Assembly: GCF_039710355.1 (NCBI RefSeq) | Contig: NZ_JBDKWZ010000002.1 | Location: 310,001-374,000 of the forward strand | Source: Rapidithrix thailandica | GTDB taxonomy: Bacteria > Bacteroidota > Bacteroidia > Cytophagales > Flammeovirgaceae | Reading direction: 5' to 3' | Length of the DNA stretch: 64,000 nt | Part shown: positions 8,898 through 18,103 of the stretch, one piece after another | Layout: every line of letters starts with the position of its first letter | Position numbering within the stretch: position 1 is the stretch's first letter | Translations under genes and position numbers: made by a program | Notes under the pieces: generated by a model | What the model saw: the letters and a program-made list of their open reading frames with translations, nothing else | Told to the model about the DNA's origin: nothing | Database searches by the model: none

Positions 8898-9492
8898 TAA
8901 AAGATTGAAGGGTTGGGGGAGTGAAGGATAGAAGGAATGCAGGATTTAAACATCGCACTTACGGCCCAATAGCCCGTGAATGAGTGAAATGGCGAATGAG
9001 TGAGTGAAGGCCGAGAAACAATAATAATAGGGGTTTACTCAGTTTAGGGTTCTCAGCGATGTAATAAAAGATTGAAGGGTTGGGGGAGTGAAGAATAGAA
9101 GGAATGCAGGATTTAAACATCGCACTTACGGCCCAATAGCTCGTGAATGAGTGAAATGGCGAATGAGTGAGTGAAGGCCGAGAAAAAATAATAATAGGGG
9201 TTTACTCAGTTTAGGGTTCTCAGTGATGTAATAAAGGATAGAAGGATAGAAGGAATGCAGGATTTAAACATCGCACTTACGGCCCAATAGCTCGTGAATG
9301 AGTGAAATGGCGAATGAGTGAGTGAAGGCCGAGAAAAAATAATAATAGGGGTTTACTCAGTTTAGGGTTCTCAGTGATGTAATAAAGGATAGAAGGATAG
9401 AAGGAATGCAGGATTTAAACATCGCACTTACGGCCCAATAACTCGTGAATGAGTGAAATGGCGAATGAGTGAGTGAAGGCCGAGAAAAAATA
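8891..9492. repeat. Tandem repeat, 167-bp unit, 3.7 copies
   Basis: Units start at 8891, 9058, 9225 and 9376 with GATGTAATAAA. The first two are 167 bp, the third is 151 bp (16 bases lost near its start) and the fourth is cut at about 9492. Copies are nearly identical. Each unit contains a direct GAATGAGTGA doublet, a CGGCC/GGCCG inverted pair, and AGTTTAGGGTTCTCAG at its end. No frame is open throughout. The first copy begins inside the 3' end of the preceding gene. Confidence 0.9.
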
Positions 9493-9775
9493 ATTTTGTG
9501 GTTCGACACTCGGTGACCTGCACCTCTACCCTTTCCTCAGGTCGTAGTATGTTTTTACAACCTGCAAAATTTCCTTTCTTCCTTAACACATGGTGTTTTT
9601 CATGACGACCGAAGAGTGGACAGCTTTCTAGCCGGTCAAAGGGCAGGCTCTAACGAGAAGCCGATTATCGCACACGGATACATTTAATATTTCCTTAATC
9701 TGTTTTATTATTCTTCGAAAAAATTTATATTTAAAATTGTAAAAATTCACTGAATAGTCATTCAATTTAATCTCA
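9493..9775. other. Intergenic region before the ECF sigma gene
   Basis: I see no gene in this stretch. It becomes strongly AT-rich towards the sigma factor promoter. Confidence 0.4.
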
Positions 9776-9783
9776 TACCTTTG
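9776..9783 (+). promoter_or_regulatory. Putative -7 box of the ECF sigma gene
   Basis: TACCTTTG matches the Bacteroidota -7 consensus TAnnTTTG exactly. The expected start of transcription is near 9790. This lies after a possible TTG start codon at 9781 and before the ATG at 9811, so it argues for the ATG. No good -33 TTTG was found 19 bp upstream. Confidence 0.5.
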
Positions 9784-9810
9784 AAACGGGACTCATCTAA
9801 CACTGACAGA

Positions 9811-10371
9811 ATGCTGGTGACTCAGCTGCGACAGGGAGATAAACCGGCTTTCAGCGCTTTGTTTTCCAAGTATTCGGAAAGAGTATATTTTACCGCTCTG
9901 AAATTTCATCTCAGTCATGCCGATGCGGAAGAAATTGTTCAAGAGGTATTTATCAAGATTTGGGAAAAGCGGGAACAAATTGATCCGGCCCGGTCTTTCA
10001 ATGCCTTTATCGCCAGCATTGCCAAAAATATGATCATCAACAATGCCCGGAAAAAAGCCCATGAAATGGCTCATCAACATTATTTATTAGGGCAACAAGA
10101 CATACACCGTAACTCAACGGAAGAAGAGGTGATCAGTACGGAGCTCACACAATATGCCCAGTCTTGTATTGACAAGCTCCCTCCCCAACAAAAGCAAATA
10201 TTTGAGCTCAGTAGGTTGAAGGGTCTTAGCCATGAAGAAATTGCCGAACAATTAAATTTATCCAAACGGACTGTTGAAAACCATCATTTCCGGGCAATGA
10301 AATACCTTAAAACACATATGCATCCTCTACTTTCTTTGAGCAAAGTCTTATTGTTATCCCTATTTATATAA
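9811..10371 (+). CDS. ECF-type RNA polymerase sigma-70 factor
   Basis: The protein has 186 residues from ATG 9811; an in-frame TTG at 9781 would add ten residues but overlaps the promoter. Sigma region 2 is seen in FSALFSKYSERVYFTALKF and DAEEIVQEVFIKIWEKRE. Region 4 is seen in LPPQQKQIFELSRLKGLSHE followed by IAEQLNLSKRTVENHHFRAM. This is the SusC/FecI-type ECF class of Bacteroidota. With the FecR and STN-SusC genes downstream it forms a cell-surface signalling unit: ligand at the outer membrane, FecR in the inner membrane, sigma release in the cytoplasm. The final residues after MKYLKTH are hydrophobic. Confidence 0.93.
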   Translation: MLVTQLRQGDKPAFSALFSKYSERVYFTALKFHLSHADAEEIVQEVFIKIWEKREQIDPARSFNAFIASIAKNMIINNARKKAHEMAHQHYLLGQQDIHRNSTEEEVISTELTQYAQSCIDKLPPQQKQIFELSRLKGLSHEEIAEQLNLSKRTVENHHFRAMKYLKTHMHPLLSLSKVLLLSLFI

Positions 10372-10748
10372 TGCTTCAAAGGAATACTTCTGAAACCATA
10401 TACAACCCAACTCTCCCCTCTACTGTTAAAAAGTACTTACTGAAAAGTAAAAAAATCAGTGGAAAAGCCATAATATTACTACCGCCAGGTATGCCTACCT
10501 CACACGACAGTCTTTTTTAAAGGGGTTCATCATTGTTCAAAAGGATTGATTCAACTGGTACCCGGTTGGAAACCTTGATACCATTCTGAGTAAGTGCCAA
10601 TAATTTTCGTATAAAAGCTTGGCTTCTCCTATCTTGCAAGATCTCAAAACATTTTTTTAAAAAAATCATTCAACCCCACTGAGTAAAGTGTTTGGCTTAA
10701 GTGTATTAAGAGTATAAACCCGATTATTCCTATTTTAATATTACAACG
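10372..10748. other. Intergenic region between sigma and FecR genes
   Basis: This 377-bp gap is long for a sigma-FecR pair. I see no gene in it. It is AT-rich near its end (CATTTTTTTAAAAAAATCAT is a short symmetric run) and could hold a separate fecR promoter. Confidence 0.4.
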
Positions 10749-11759
10749 GTGGACCCTAAACTCATAGAAAAATATTACCGAGGAGAATGCAGCCAAGAAG
10801 AAGCGCGAAAAGTGATGGACTGGATGAACAGTCAGGATGCTTTGCAACAGATGGAAAATGACTTTGATCGCTATTGGGAAGAAAGCCGGGAGCATAAAAA
10901 CTCTTTTGGTAAAAAGCATCAACAGCTTTGGGCCAACTTTGACAAAAAATCAGCACTCAAGCCGGGAAAAGAACGAAAAATAACAAAGTATACACTAAGA
11001 AAAGGAGATAAAAATTACGGTTTGAAAATAGCAGCTTCTATCTTAATCGTATTGAGCATTTCATTTTGGTTTTACCAAAATTCACTCCAAGATTCAGCTC
11101 AAACAACAGTTGCTTCTATCCACTACACTACCATCACTGTTCCGGAAGGGCAAAAACGTACACTGAAACTAAAAGACGGATCAACAGTCATCTTAAACGC
11201 GGGGAGTACCCTTCGCTTTCCGGAGCAATTCAGCGACAGTACCCGCCAATTACATTTGACAGGGGAAGCATTTTTTGAAGTAGTCAAAGATCCCTCCAGG
11301 CCTTTTATGGTACATAGCGGATCACTAAAAACTACCGCCTTAGGGACTTCTTTTAATATCAAAGCCTATCGCGATGAAAACGAAGTAACCGTTTCATTGG
11401 CCACGGGTAAAGTAGCTGTTCAACAAGCAAAATCGTCCATTTTGCTGCATCCGGAGGAAGAGGTAGCCTACGATCCAAATACTTTACAGTGGGAGAAAAG
11501 GCCTTTTGACCCCGCATTGACTTTAGCCTGGAAAAACGGCACGCTCTATTTTAAAGATGCGGATTTTGAGGAGATTTTCCAACAGTTATCCCGTTGGTAC
11601 GGAGTGCATTTTGAATTTAAAAACCGTCAAAAAGGACCTTGGCAATTCACTGGGAAATTTCATAAAGAAGACTTGGAAACGGTATTACAAGCCATAGGAA
11701 CCTCAAAAAGCTTTACCTATTCGATCGCGCAAAATAATGTCCTTATCCTATTCAATTAA
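10749..11759 (+). CDS. FecR family anti-sigma factor
   Basis: The protein has 336 residues from a GTG start (MDPKLIEKYYRGECSQEEAR), the only start that keeps the usual N-terminus. The cytoplasmic N-terminal part (1-95) would hold the sigma factor. One membrane helix follows at about 96-114 (LKIAASILIVLSISFWFY). The periplasmic FecR domain follows (TVPEGQKRTLKLKDGSTVIL, about 132-225), and then a C-terminal DUF4974 domain (TLYFKDADFEEIFQQLSRWY). It relays the signal from the STN domain of the downstream SusC to the upstream ECF sigma factor. All domains are complete. Confidence 0.93.
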   Translation: MDPKLIEKYYRGECSQEEARKVMDWMNSQDALQQMENDFDRYWEESREHKNSFGKKHQQLWANFDKKSALKPGKERKITKYTLRKGDKNYGLKIAASILIVLSISFWFYQNSLQDSAQTTVASIHYTTITVPEGQKRTLKLKDGSTVILNAGSTLRFPEQFSDSTRQLHLTGEAFFEVVKDPSRPFMVHSGSLKTTALGTSFNIKAYRDENEVTVSLATGKVAVQQAKSSILLHPEEEVAYDPNTLQWEKRPFDPALTLAWKNGTLYFKDADFEEIFQQLSRWYGVHFEFKNRQKGPWQFTGKFHKEDLETVLQAIGTSKSFTYSIAQNNVLILFN

Positions 11760-11805
11760 ATGCTTAAAAGTATGAAACACTTTTCTACCTGACTCGAAGC
11801 AAAAA

Positions 11806-11836
11806 ACCGATAATATAACCAGGTTACATTATCGGT
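11806..11836 (+). promoter_or_regulatory. Hairpin between fecR and susC
   Basis: ACCGATAAT pairs perfectly with ATTATCGGT, with a short inner TAA/TTA stem. It lies 46 bp after the fecR stop. There is no U-tract, so it looks more like an mRNA stabiliser or processing site than a terminator. Confidence 0.4.
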
Positions 11837-11952
11837 AGAGTATTGCAGGTATCTATTCCTTTTGACAGAGGCATTGGGGGATGCGGGATGTCAAAAAGGC
11901 CGGATAACCTATGTTTTAATCAATTGTCCCATCAATTAAAACACTCAAAGAT

Positions 11953-14900
11953 ATGAAATTTAAACCTTTACCACTAATTATAATGCTATCGAAATATTCG
12001 ATATATGGCTTGATTGCCCAGGTCATTTGCATCCAACTGTTGCTGGCCTCCCCAGGCAAGGCACAAAAGGTCAAAAGTATCCGGGAAGTGACGGTAAACG
12101 TTGCACTTTCCAATGCTTCGTTACTCGAAACCTTTGCGCATATCGAAGCACAAACGGACTTTTACTTTGCCTATGATAAAAGAGACCTCAACCGGAAAAT
12201 CCGGATCAGCAAAAAAACCAATCAAATCACCTTGGCAGACTTACTCACGCAAATAGCCAAAGAAGGTCGCTTGAAATTCAAACAAATCAACAACAGCATC
12301 ATTGTTAACAGAATGCCCAAGGTCAAACATCCTGTGCATAGCAAGGAAGTTGTCGTAGCCAAATTGATTAGTGGCAAAGTTACCGATGAACAAAACCAAC
12401 CCTTGCCCGGAGTCAGTATTTTGATCAAAGGCACTAACCAGGGAACCATCACCGATATCAACGGAGAGTACAAACTGGAAGTGGAAACAGGGGAAACGCT
12501 CATCTTTAGCTTCGTAGGTTTCCTCCCCAAAGAAGTAACGGTAGGAGAAGCCGTCAACATTAATATTCAGTTACAAGAAGATATTCAGACTTTGGAAGAA
12601 TTAGTGGTTGTAGGATATGGAGAACAAAAGAAAATCAATCTCACTGGCGCTGTGGATAATATCAACTCCAAACAATTGGAAAACAGAGCAGTCGCTAACC
12701 TTTCACAAAGTTTGCAAGGGATGATTCCTAATTTAAATGTGGAATTTCCTAGTGGAGAGCCTGGAGGTACTGCAAGCTTCAATATCCGTGGTTTTACTTC
12801 TATCAATGGAGGCAATCCCTTAATTCTCATTGATGGTATTCCTTCCAATGAAGCTGATGTCACTCGATTAAACCCCAATGATGTAGAAAATGTTTCAGTC
12901 TTAAAAGATGCTTCTTCAGCGGCTATTTATGGTGCTAGGGGAGCTTATGGAGTAGTGTTAATTACTACGAAAACTCCAGACAAAAACCAAATCACCTATT
13001 CCAGTAATTTTATCTGGTCCAAACCTACCATTACACCAGACCCTATTACTGATCCTTATATCTTTTCCCGCTTATTGGAAATTTCTACAAACAATACTCC
13101 CTGGGATTATGTAAACTACTCGGACGAATTCTATCAATGGGCTAAAGAGCGATCTGAAAACCCCAGTGTAGAGGATGTACGGATTGATCCCAATGACCCG
13201 AATAAGTGGATGTATATGGGAAATACGAACTGGAACGATTATTTTTTCAATAAAGCTGCTTATTCGGAAAATCATAACATTGCCTTTAGTGGCCGCAAAG
13301 AAAAAGTCAGCTACTATTTATCCGCTAATTACAGCAAAGAAGATGGATTGGCTAAGTTGACTACAGATGACTGGAAACGCTATGCTTTTCGGGGCAAAAT
13401 CAACTATTCACCCTATGAATGGTTAAACCTGGAAAACAACACCTCTCTGACACAAGCCGAAAGAGACCGCCCTACTTATAACATTACCAATGTATATGAC
13501 CTGAAACCCACCGATGTAATTAAAAACCCCGATGGTTCTTGGGCCAATACCGATGCAGGAAAAGCGGCTGCTCAGATGATAGAAGGAGGCCGTACCTTCA
13601 ATAGAAACTACGGCCTTCAAACCAGTGCCAAATTGGAGTTGGTTTTATTTGACGGAGCTTTGAAACTAAATGGAGACGCTACATTCAGAAGGGACTTTAA
13701 TAAAGACCATTGGGATGGCCAAAAATACCGTATTGGCTATGGACCTGAGGACATACGGGAAGAAGGAGGAGAAGGTTATGCCTATGAAGCAGCCAGCCTG
13801 ATCAGCTATAACGGATATAACTTATACGGAACGTTGAAACAAACGTTCAACCAACACGAATTCAGCCTTTTAGCTGGGTACAACCAAGAAAGCAGCGTTT
13901 ATGAATGGTTTAGCGCACAAAGAGACAAGTTGATATCTTCTACCTTTCCGTATCTGAAACTGGCGACCGGTGAGGAAAAAGTTGATGAACGTTTTACTGA
14001 CTGGGGAGTAAGAGGTGTATTTACTCGATTTAATTATATTTTTGCAGAACGGTATATCTTCGAATTCAATGGTCGCTACGATGGTTCCTCTCGCTTTCCG
14101 AAAGAACGCAGGTACGGTTTCTTTCCTTCTTTTTCCGCAGCTTGGATTGTAAGCAAGGAGCCTTTTATGAGGGGGTTGAGTAATAGCATCAATACTCTAA
14201 AGGTCAGAACCTCCTATGGCTCATTAGGCAATCAATCGGTAAGTAACTATGGACATATACTTAAAATGGGAGTTCATAACTCCGGCTACCTACTTGATGG
14301 AGAAAAGCCGGTAGTAGTCTCAGGAGCACCTGCCTTAGATATAGACCCGCAAACGTATACTTGGGAGAGAGTTGTTACGAAAAATATTGGTATCGATTTA
14401 GGTTTATTTAATAATAAAATCTTCACTACCTTTGATTACTATGAGCGTGATACCAAAGACATGCTTGCCCCTGGCGAAGAACTGCCCAATGTACTGGGAG
14501 CTAACGTACCTCTAGCAAATGTTGCTGACCTGAGAGGCAAAGGCTGGGAAGTCTCACTTACTTACAAAGATGAGTTTAATGTAGCTGGCAAACCTTTAGC
14601 TTTTGATCTCAGAGCAACTCTATCGGATAATAAAGCTAATATTACACGCTACAAAAACGAAGACCAACTATTCAGTCGATGGAGGGAAGGTCAACAAATA
14701 GGAGAAATCTGGGGATTGGAAAGCGATGGTTTTTTTCAGTCGGAAGATGAAATCGCAGAGCTGGATCAGTCGGCCATTGTTCCATGGGGAGCTTTGGACA
14801 TCGTACCGGGTTGGCCAAAATTTAAAGACCTGGATGGCAACGGAAAAATTGAAAAACCCCAATCAGCCAAAGACCCTAAAGACTTCAAAATTATAGGAAA

Positions 14901-15468
14901 CTCTACCCCCCGTTATAATTACGGAGTCACTGTGAATATGAATTGGAATGGCTTTGACGCCCGGATTTTCTTTCAGGGTATCGGTAAGCGGGATTACTAC
15001 CCGCGCCATTACTTGTTCTGGGGTCCTTACCAACAACCCTATGCCAATACCTACCCCCACTTGTTAGATTTTTACCGAGGAGAAGCCGACAGCGAAGCCG
15101 AAAGGGCCAAACATTCACAAGCATATTTAGACCTTGGTCTGGCCGAAGCCAATACTGATGCGGAATATCCTGTATTACAAGCTTGGTTGGCCGATGCCAA
15201 TTACGGGTCCGGCCTGGACATTCCACAAACCAAGTATTTGCTCAGTGCGGCATACCTCCGTTTGAAGAACATCACCCTTGGCTATACCTTGCCTAACTCT
15301 TTTACAGAAAAATTAAAACTTTCCAACGTACGGTTTTATGTGACTGGTGAAAACCTTTGGGAAGCTTCCGAAATCAAGGATTTTGTTGACCCTGAAGCAA
15401 TTCAATTCAGAGGGTATGCTTATCCTTTTCAAAGAAAGTATTCTGCCGGATTGAATGTCACGTTCTAA
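11953..15468 (+). CDS. SusC/RagA TonB-linked transporter with STN signalling domain
   Basis: The protein has 1171 residues. After the signal peptide (cleavage near SPGKAQ, residue 38) comes an STN domain (about 50-117: VALSNASLLETFAHIEAQTD ... LKFKQINNSIIV), the part that touches FecR in the periplasm. A CarboxypepD_reg-like domain follows (ISGKVTDEQNQPLPGVSILI, about 135-215). The plug carries VVVGYGEQKKINLTGAV and NVSVLKDASSAAIYGARGAY; the barrel ends AGLNVTF. The STN domain plus the sigma/FecR genes just upstream show that ligand uptake controls transcription. The partner SusD starts 27 bp later. The ligand is unknown. Confidence 0.95.
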   Translation: MKFKPLPLIIMLSKYSIYGLIAQVICIQLLLASPGKAQKVKSIREVTVNVALSNASLLETFAHIEAQTDFYFAYDKRDLNRKIRISKKTNQITLADLLTQIAKEGRLKFKQINNSIIVNRMPKVKHPVHSKEVVVAKLISGKVTDEQNQPLPGVSILIKGTNQGTITDINGEYKLEVETGETLIFSFVGFLPKEVTVGEAVNINIQLQEDIQTLEELVVVGYGEQKKINLTGAVDNINSKQLENRAVANLSQSLQGMIPNLNVEFPSGEPGGTASFNIRGFTSINGGNPLILIDGIPSNEADVTRLNPNDVENVSVLKDASSAAIYGARGAYGVVLITTKTPDKNQITYSSNFIWSKPTITPDPITDPYIFSRLLEISTNNTPWDYVNYSDEFYQWAKERSENPSVEDVRIDPNDPNKWMYMGNTNWNDYFFNKAAYSENHNIAFSGRKEKVSYYLSANYSKEDGLAKLTTDDWKRYAFRGKINYSPYEWLNLENNTSLTQAERDRPTYNITNVYDLKPTDVIKNPDGSWANTDAGKAAAQMIEGGRTFNRNYGLQTSAKLELVLFDGALKLNGDATFRRDFNKDHWDGQKYRIGYGPEDIREEGGEGYAYEAASLISYNGYNLYGTLKQTFNQHEFSLLAGYNQESSVYEWFSAQRDKLISSTFPYLKLATGEEKVDERFTDWGVRGVFTRFNYIFAERYIFEFNGRYDGSSRFPKERRYGFFPSFSAAWIVSKEPFMRGLSNSINTLKVRTSYGSLGNQSVSNYGHILKMGVHNSGYLLDGEKPVVVSGAPALDIDPQTYTWERVVTKNIGIDLGLFNNKIFTTFDYYERDTKDMLAPGEELPNVLGANVPLANVADLRGKGWEVSLTYKDEFNVAGKPLAFDLRATLSDNKANITRYKNEDQLFSRWREGQQIGEIWGLESDGFFQSEDEIAELDQSAIVPWGALDIVPGWPKFKDLDGNGKIEKPQSAKDPKDFKIIGNSTPRYNYGVTVNMNWNGFDARIFFQGIGKRDYYPRHYLFWGPYQQPYANTYPHLLDFYRGEADSEAERAKHSQAYLDLGLAEANTDAEYPVLQAWLADANYGSGLDIPQTKYLLSAAYLRLKNITLGYTLPNSFTEKLKLSNVRFYVTGENLWEASEIKDFVDPEAIQFRGYAYPFQRKYSAGLNVTF

Positions 15469-15495
15469 ATCTTTTTTATTTCAACCTGAAAAATC

Positions 15496-17295
15496 ATGAA
15501 AAGAGTCTATATATTCTTAAGCATCTTCACGCTCTTCTTGGCAGCCTGTGATGACAGCTTTCTTGACCGCTATCCCCGGACCGAATTTGCCCCGGAAAGT
15601 TTTTTTAATTCGGAAGAAGATCTGGCCATGTATGTATATGGCTTGCATTCTGTCTCTTCGGTATACCAATATCAGGGAGATCAAGGTACAGACAATATGG
15701 CTACTACCGCGGTAGTAGAGATTAAAAACATTATGACAGGAAACCCCACTTCCGAAAACATTTCCGGGGGTTGGAACTGGGCGTATTTGCGAGATATCAA
15801 TTTCTTCTTAGAGAATTATCACAAAGCCAGTTTAGATGCACCCACGCAAAATCATTATGAAGGGGTGGCCAAATATTACAGGGCTCAGTTTTACTACAAT
15901 AAAATAAAGCGCTTTTCGGATGTACCTTGGTATTCACAAACGCTGGGCACTACCGATGAAGACCTCTATAAACCCCGCGATCCCCGTACTCTTGTGGTTG
16001 ACAGTATATTTGCCGATTTGGATTTTGCAGTTCACCATACCCGGGATAAAGCAAACGTACCGGAGGGAGCAATTCATAAATGGGCAGCGCTTATGTTACA
16101 AGCCCGCATCGCATTGCACGAGGGAACCTACAGAAAATACCACGCTGAACTTGGCTTACAGAATACCGCTAATACGTATCTGGAAATAGCCCGCAATGCA
16201 GCCCTGGAAATTATCTCTTCCGGAGAGTTTGCCATTTCTATGGAAGGAGGTACTGAAGAGGCCTACCGGAATTTGTTCAATAGCACCAGCCTTTCGGGAA
16301 ATACCGAAGCCATCTTAGTCCACTACTATGACTATGAAAAAGAGAAAAGCAGCAATATAAACTTTACTGTCTTTGGCGATTATGAACAATCTCCTTCACG
16401 AGACCTGGTCATGAATTATCTGATGCAAGATGGCAATCGTTTTACAGAGCAACCGGCCCATGAGAGCCTCACTTTTGTAGAAGAATTTCAGAACCGGGAT
16501 CCTCGTCTGAAACAAACCTTGGTCTACCCGGGTTGGGTACAAGCACCTAACGACAACGCTTATGTACAAAGACTCAATAAAAACTTTACCGGTTATCATC
16601 AATTAAAAGGGTATATCAATTCAACGGAAAACTCAATATTACAGAGTATGGATGTACCGGTATACCGTTTTGCCGAAGCCTTGCTCATTTATGCGGAAGC
16701 CAAAGCCGAACTGGGAGAACTGACACAAGCGGATTTGGATATGAGTGTGAATCAATTACGAGACCGGGCTGGTATGCCACATTTGCTCATGGCGGAAGCC
16801 AATGCCAATCCTGACCCTTTCTTGACGAGTAAATACCCCAACGTATCCGGTTCCAACCAGGGAGTTTTGCTTGAAATCCGCAGGGAAAGGCGTATTGAAT
16901 TTGCGTTGGAAGGTTTCCGCTTTGACGATTTAATGCGCTGGAATGCCGGAAAATTACTGGAAAACAAACCGGAAGGAATGTATTTCCCCGGACTTGGAAA
17001 GTACGACATGACCGGAGACGGTATCGAAGACATCATTCTCATTGGCAAAGACCAGGATATTCCCGATTTGGAAGACAAAGAGAAAAATTCTTTGGGCGAA
17101 GTATTGGTCTATTACAAAGCGGGATTGCTCGGAGAAGAGGTCACGGTGTATCTGCAAAACGGGGAATCCGGTGGGAATATCATTACCCAAAACACTGAAA
17201 GAATTTTTACCGAACCAAGAGATTATTACCGGCCTATTCCTGCACACGAAGTATTGTTAAACCCTCAATTGGAACAGCTATTCGGTTGGCAATAA
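15496..17295 (+). CDS. SusD/RagB family nutrient-binding outer-membrane lipoprotein
   Basis: The protein has 599 residues. The lipobox LFLAACDD puts the lipid on Cys18. The N-terminal SusD part (FLDRYPRTEFAPESFF, NISGGWNWAYLRDINFFLEN) and C-terminal RagB part (YRFAEALLIYAEAKAELGE, LLEIRRERRIEFALEGFRFD, DLMRWNAG) are intact, as in classical SusD. It closes the sigma-FecR-SusC-SusD locus; a terminator follows. No degradative enzyme is attached, so the locus acts in uptake and sensing, with hydrolysis elsewhere. Confidence 0.95.
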   Translation: MKRVYIFLSIFTLFLAACDDSFLDRYPRTEFAPESFFNSEEDLAMYVYGLHSVSSVYQYQGDQGTDNMATTAVVEIKNIMTGNPTSENISGGWNWAYLRDINFFLENYHKASLDAPTQNHYEGVAKYYRAQFYYNKIKRFSDVPWYSQTLGTTDEDLYKPRDPRTLVVDSIFADLDFAVHHTRDKANVPEGAIHKWAALMLQARIALHEGTYRKYHAELGLQNTANTYLEIARNAALEIISSGEFAISMEGGTEEAYRNLFNSTSLSGNTEAILVHYYDYEKEKSSNINFTVFGDYEQSPSRDLVMNYLMQDGNRFTEQPAHESLTFVEEFQNRDPRLKQTLVYPGWVQAPNDNAYVQRLNKNFTGYHQLKGYINSTENSILQSMDVPVYRFAEALLIYAEAKAELGELTQADLDMSVNQLRDRAGMPHLLMAEANANPDPFLTSKYPNVSGSNQGVLLEIRRERRIEFALEGFRFDDLMRWNAGKLLENKPEGMYFPGLGKYDMTGDGIEDIILIGKDQDIPDLEDKEKNSLGEVLVYYKAGLLGEEVTVYLQNGESGGNIITQNTERIFTEPRDYYRPIPAHEVLLNPQLEQLFGWQ

Positions 17296-17394
17296 TTAGC
17301 TAAAATGCGTTTCATTTTTTTGTCAATAAATTTTGTAAAACAAACTACGCTTCATCTATTACACCTATTGAATAATTCAATTAACCTAACATGT

Positions 17395-17432
17395 AAGCCC
17401 TTAGTAATTCATTTTACTAAGGGCTTTTCATT
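17395..17432 (+). terminator. Intrinsic terminator of the sigma-FecR-SusC-SusD locus
   Basis: AAGCCCTTAGTA and TACTAAGGGCTT form a perfect 12-bp stem with an 8-base loop, followed by TTCATTT. It lies 100 bp after the SusD stop. Confidence 0.8.
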
Positions 17433-17476
17433 TGATTCAGACAGTAACTTATAGAGGGCTATCGGAAAAGTCAAAA

Positions 17477-17562
17477 GAACATAAAGCATCATAAAGGCTA
17501 TAAAACACAAGGAATTGATTTATAAAAAATTACACCTTTGCTGGTCTTTGTAGCTATATACC
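17477..17562. repeat. Dispersed palindromic intergenic repeat, copy B
   Basis: This is the second copy of the repeat at 963-1055. GAACATAAAG, CATAAAGGCTATAAAACAC, TTTATAA and CTTTGTAGCTATATACC occur in the same order and spacing. It lies between the susCD terminator and a convergent small gene. Confidence 0.45.
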
Positions 17563-17652
17563 GTTTTTTAGACAGCCTCCACAAAGGTACCTTTATCAAG
17601 TATAGATTGGGTTTTGACTAAAGAGAGATACACCTCTGTTTTAGTTCATTCA

Positions 17653-18009
17653 CTACCTATCCAAAGTTGTGTCAGAAACAAAATTCCCCATAGGTTTACA
17701 CAAAGTAAACTTTTCACTATTACTGCGAATTGGGAGCAAACCGGAGTCTGTGCATTCATACTGATCGTCCAGGTTTTTCTCCGAATATTCCGGGAAGAAG
17801 GTCAGCAAACAACCTTGTTTACTCCATCTTCCTCTTACATAGCCTTTTGCCTGCACGCACCCGTTATAACTAAATCTAAATGTGTTGTCTTTCATAAGCA
17901 CTAAAGACTTTCCATAAAACCCAAAACCTCCACAATAAGTACTGAGGACTTGTTTGTTTTGTTTTTCATATGCGAAGAATAACAAGATCCCCGAAAGAAT
18001 AGAGACCAA
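17653..18009 (-). CDS. Small hypothetical membrane-anchored protein
   Basis: I do not recognise this 118-residue protein. The body has TYCGGFGFYGKSLVLMKDNT, GYVRGRWSKQGCLLTFFPEY and several Cys, in the style of the small lipocalin-like or beta-rich exported proteins of Bacteroidota. The start is a TTG at 18009. The same frame stays open upstream to about 18083 without ATG or GTG, and would complete a hydrophobic helix (LNLFAIISLVSILSGILLFF). The true start may therefore be an unusual codon further up, or the 5' end may be damaged. It ends convergently to the susCD locus. Confidence 0.5.
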   Translation of the reverse strand: MVSILSGILLFFAYEKQNKQVLSTYCGGFGFYGKSLVLMKDNTFRFSYNGCVQAKGYVRGRWSKQGCLLTFFPEYSEKNLDDQYECTDSGLLPIRSNSEKFTLCKPMGNFVSDTTLDR

Positions 18010-18103
18010 GGAGATTATAGCAAACAGGTTTAATCGCTGATCCGGATTTCTTGACCTTTTACTATTGCAAATAGTATCGACTCATTTATTCTATTTGGAT
18101 TTA

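Noticed and set aside
8891..9492. Possible CRISPR array
   Set aside because: Units are 151-167 bp and identical throughout; there are no short repeats with unique spacers and no cas genes.
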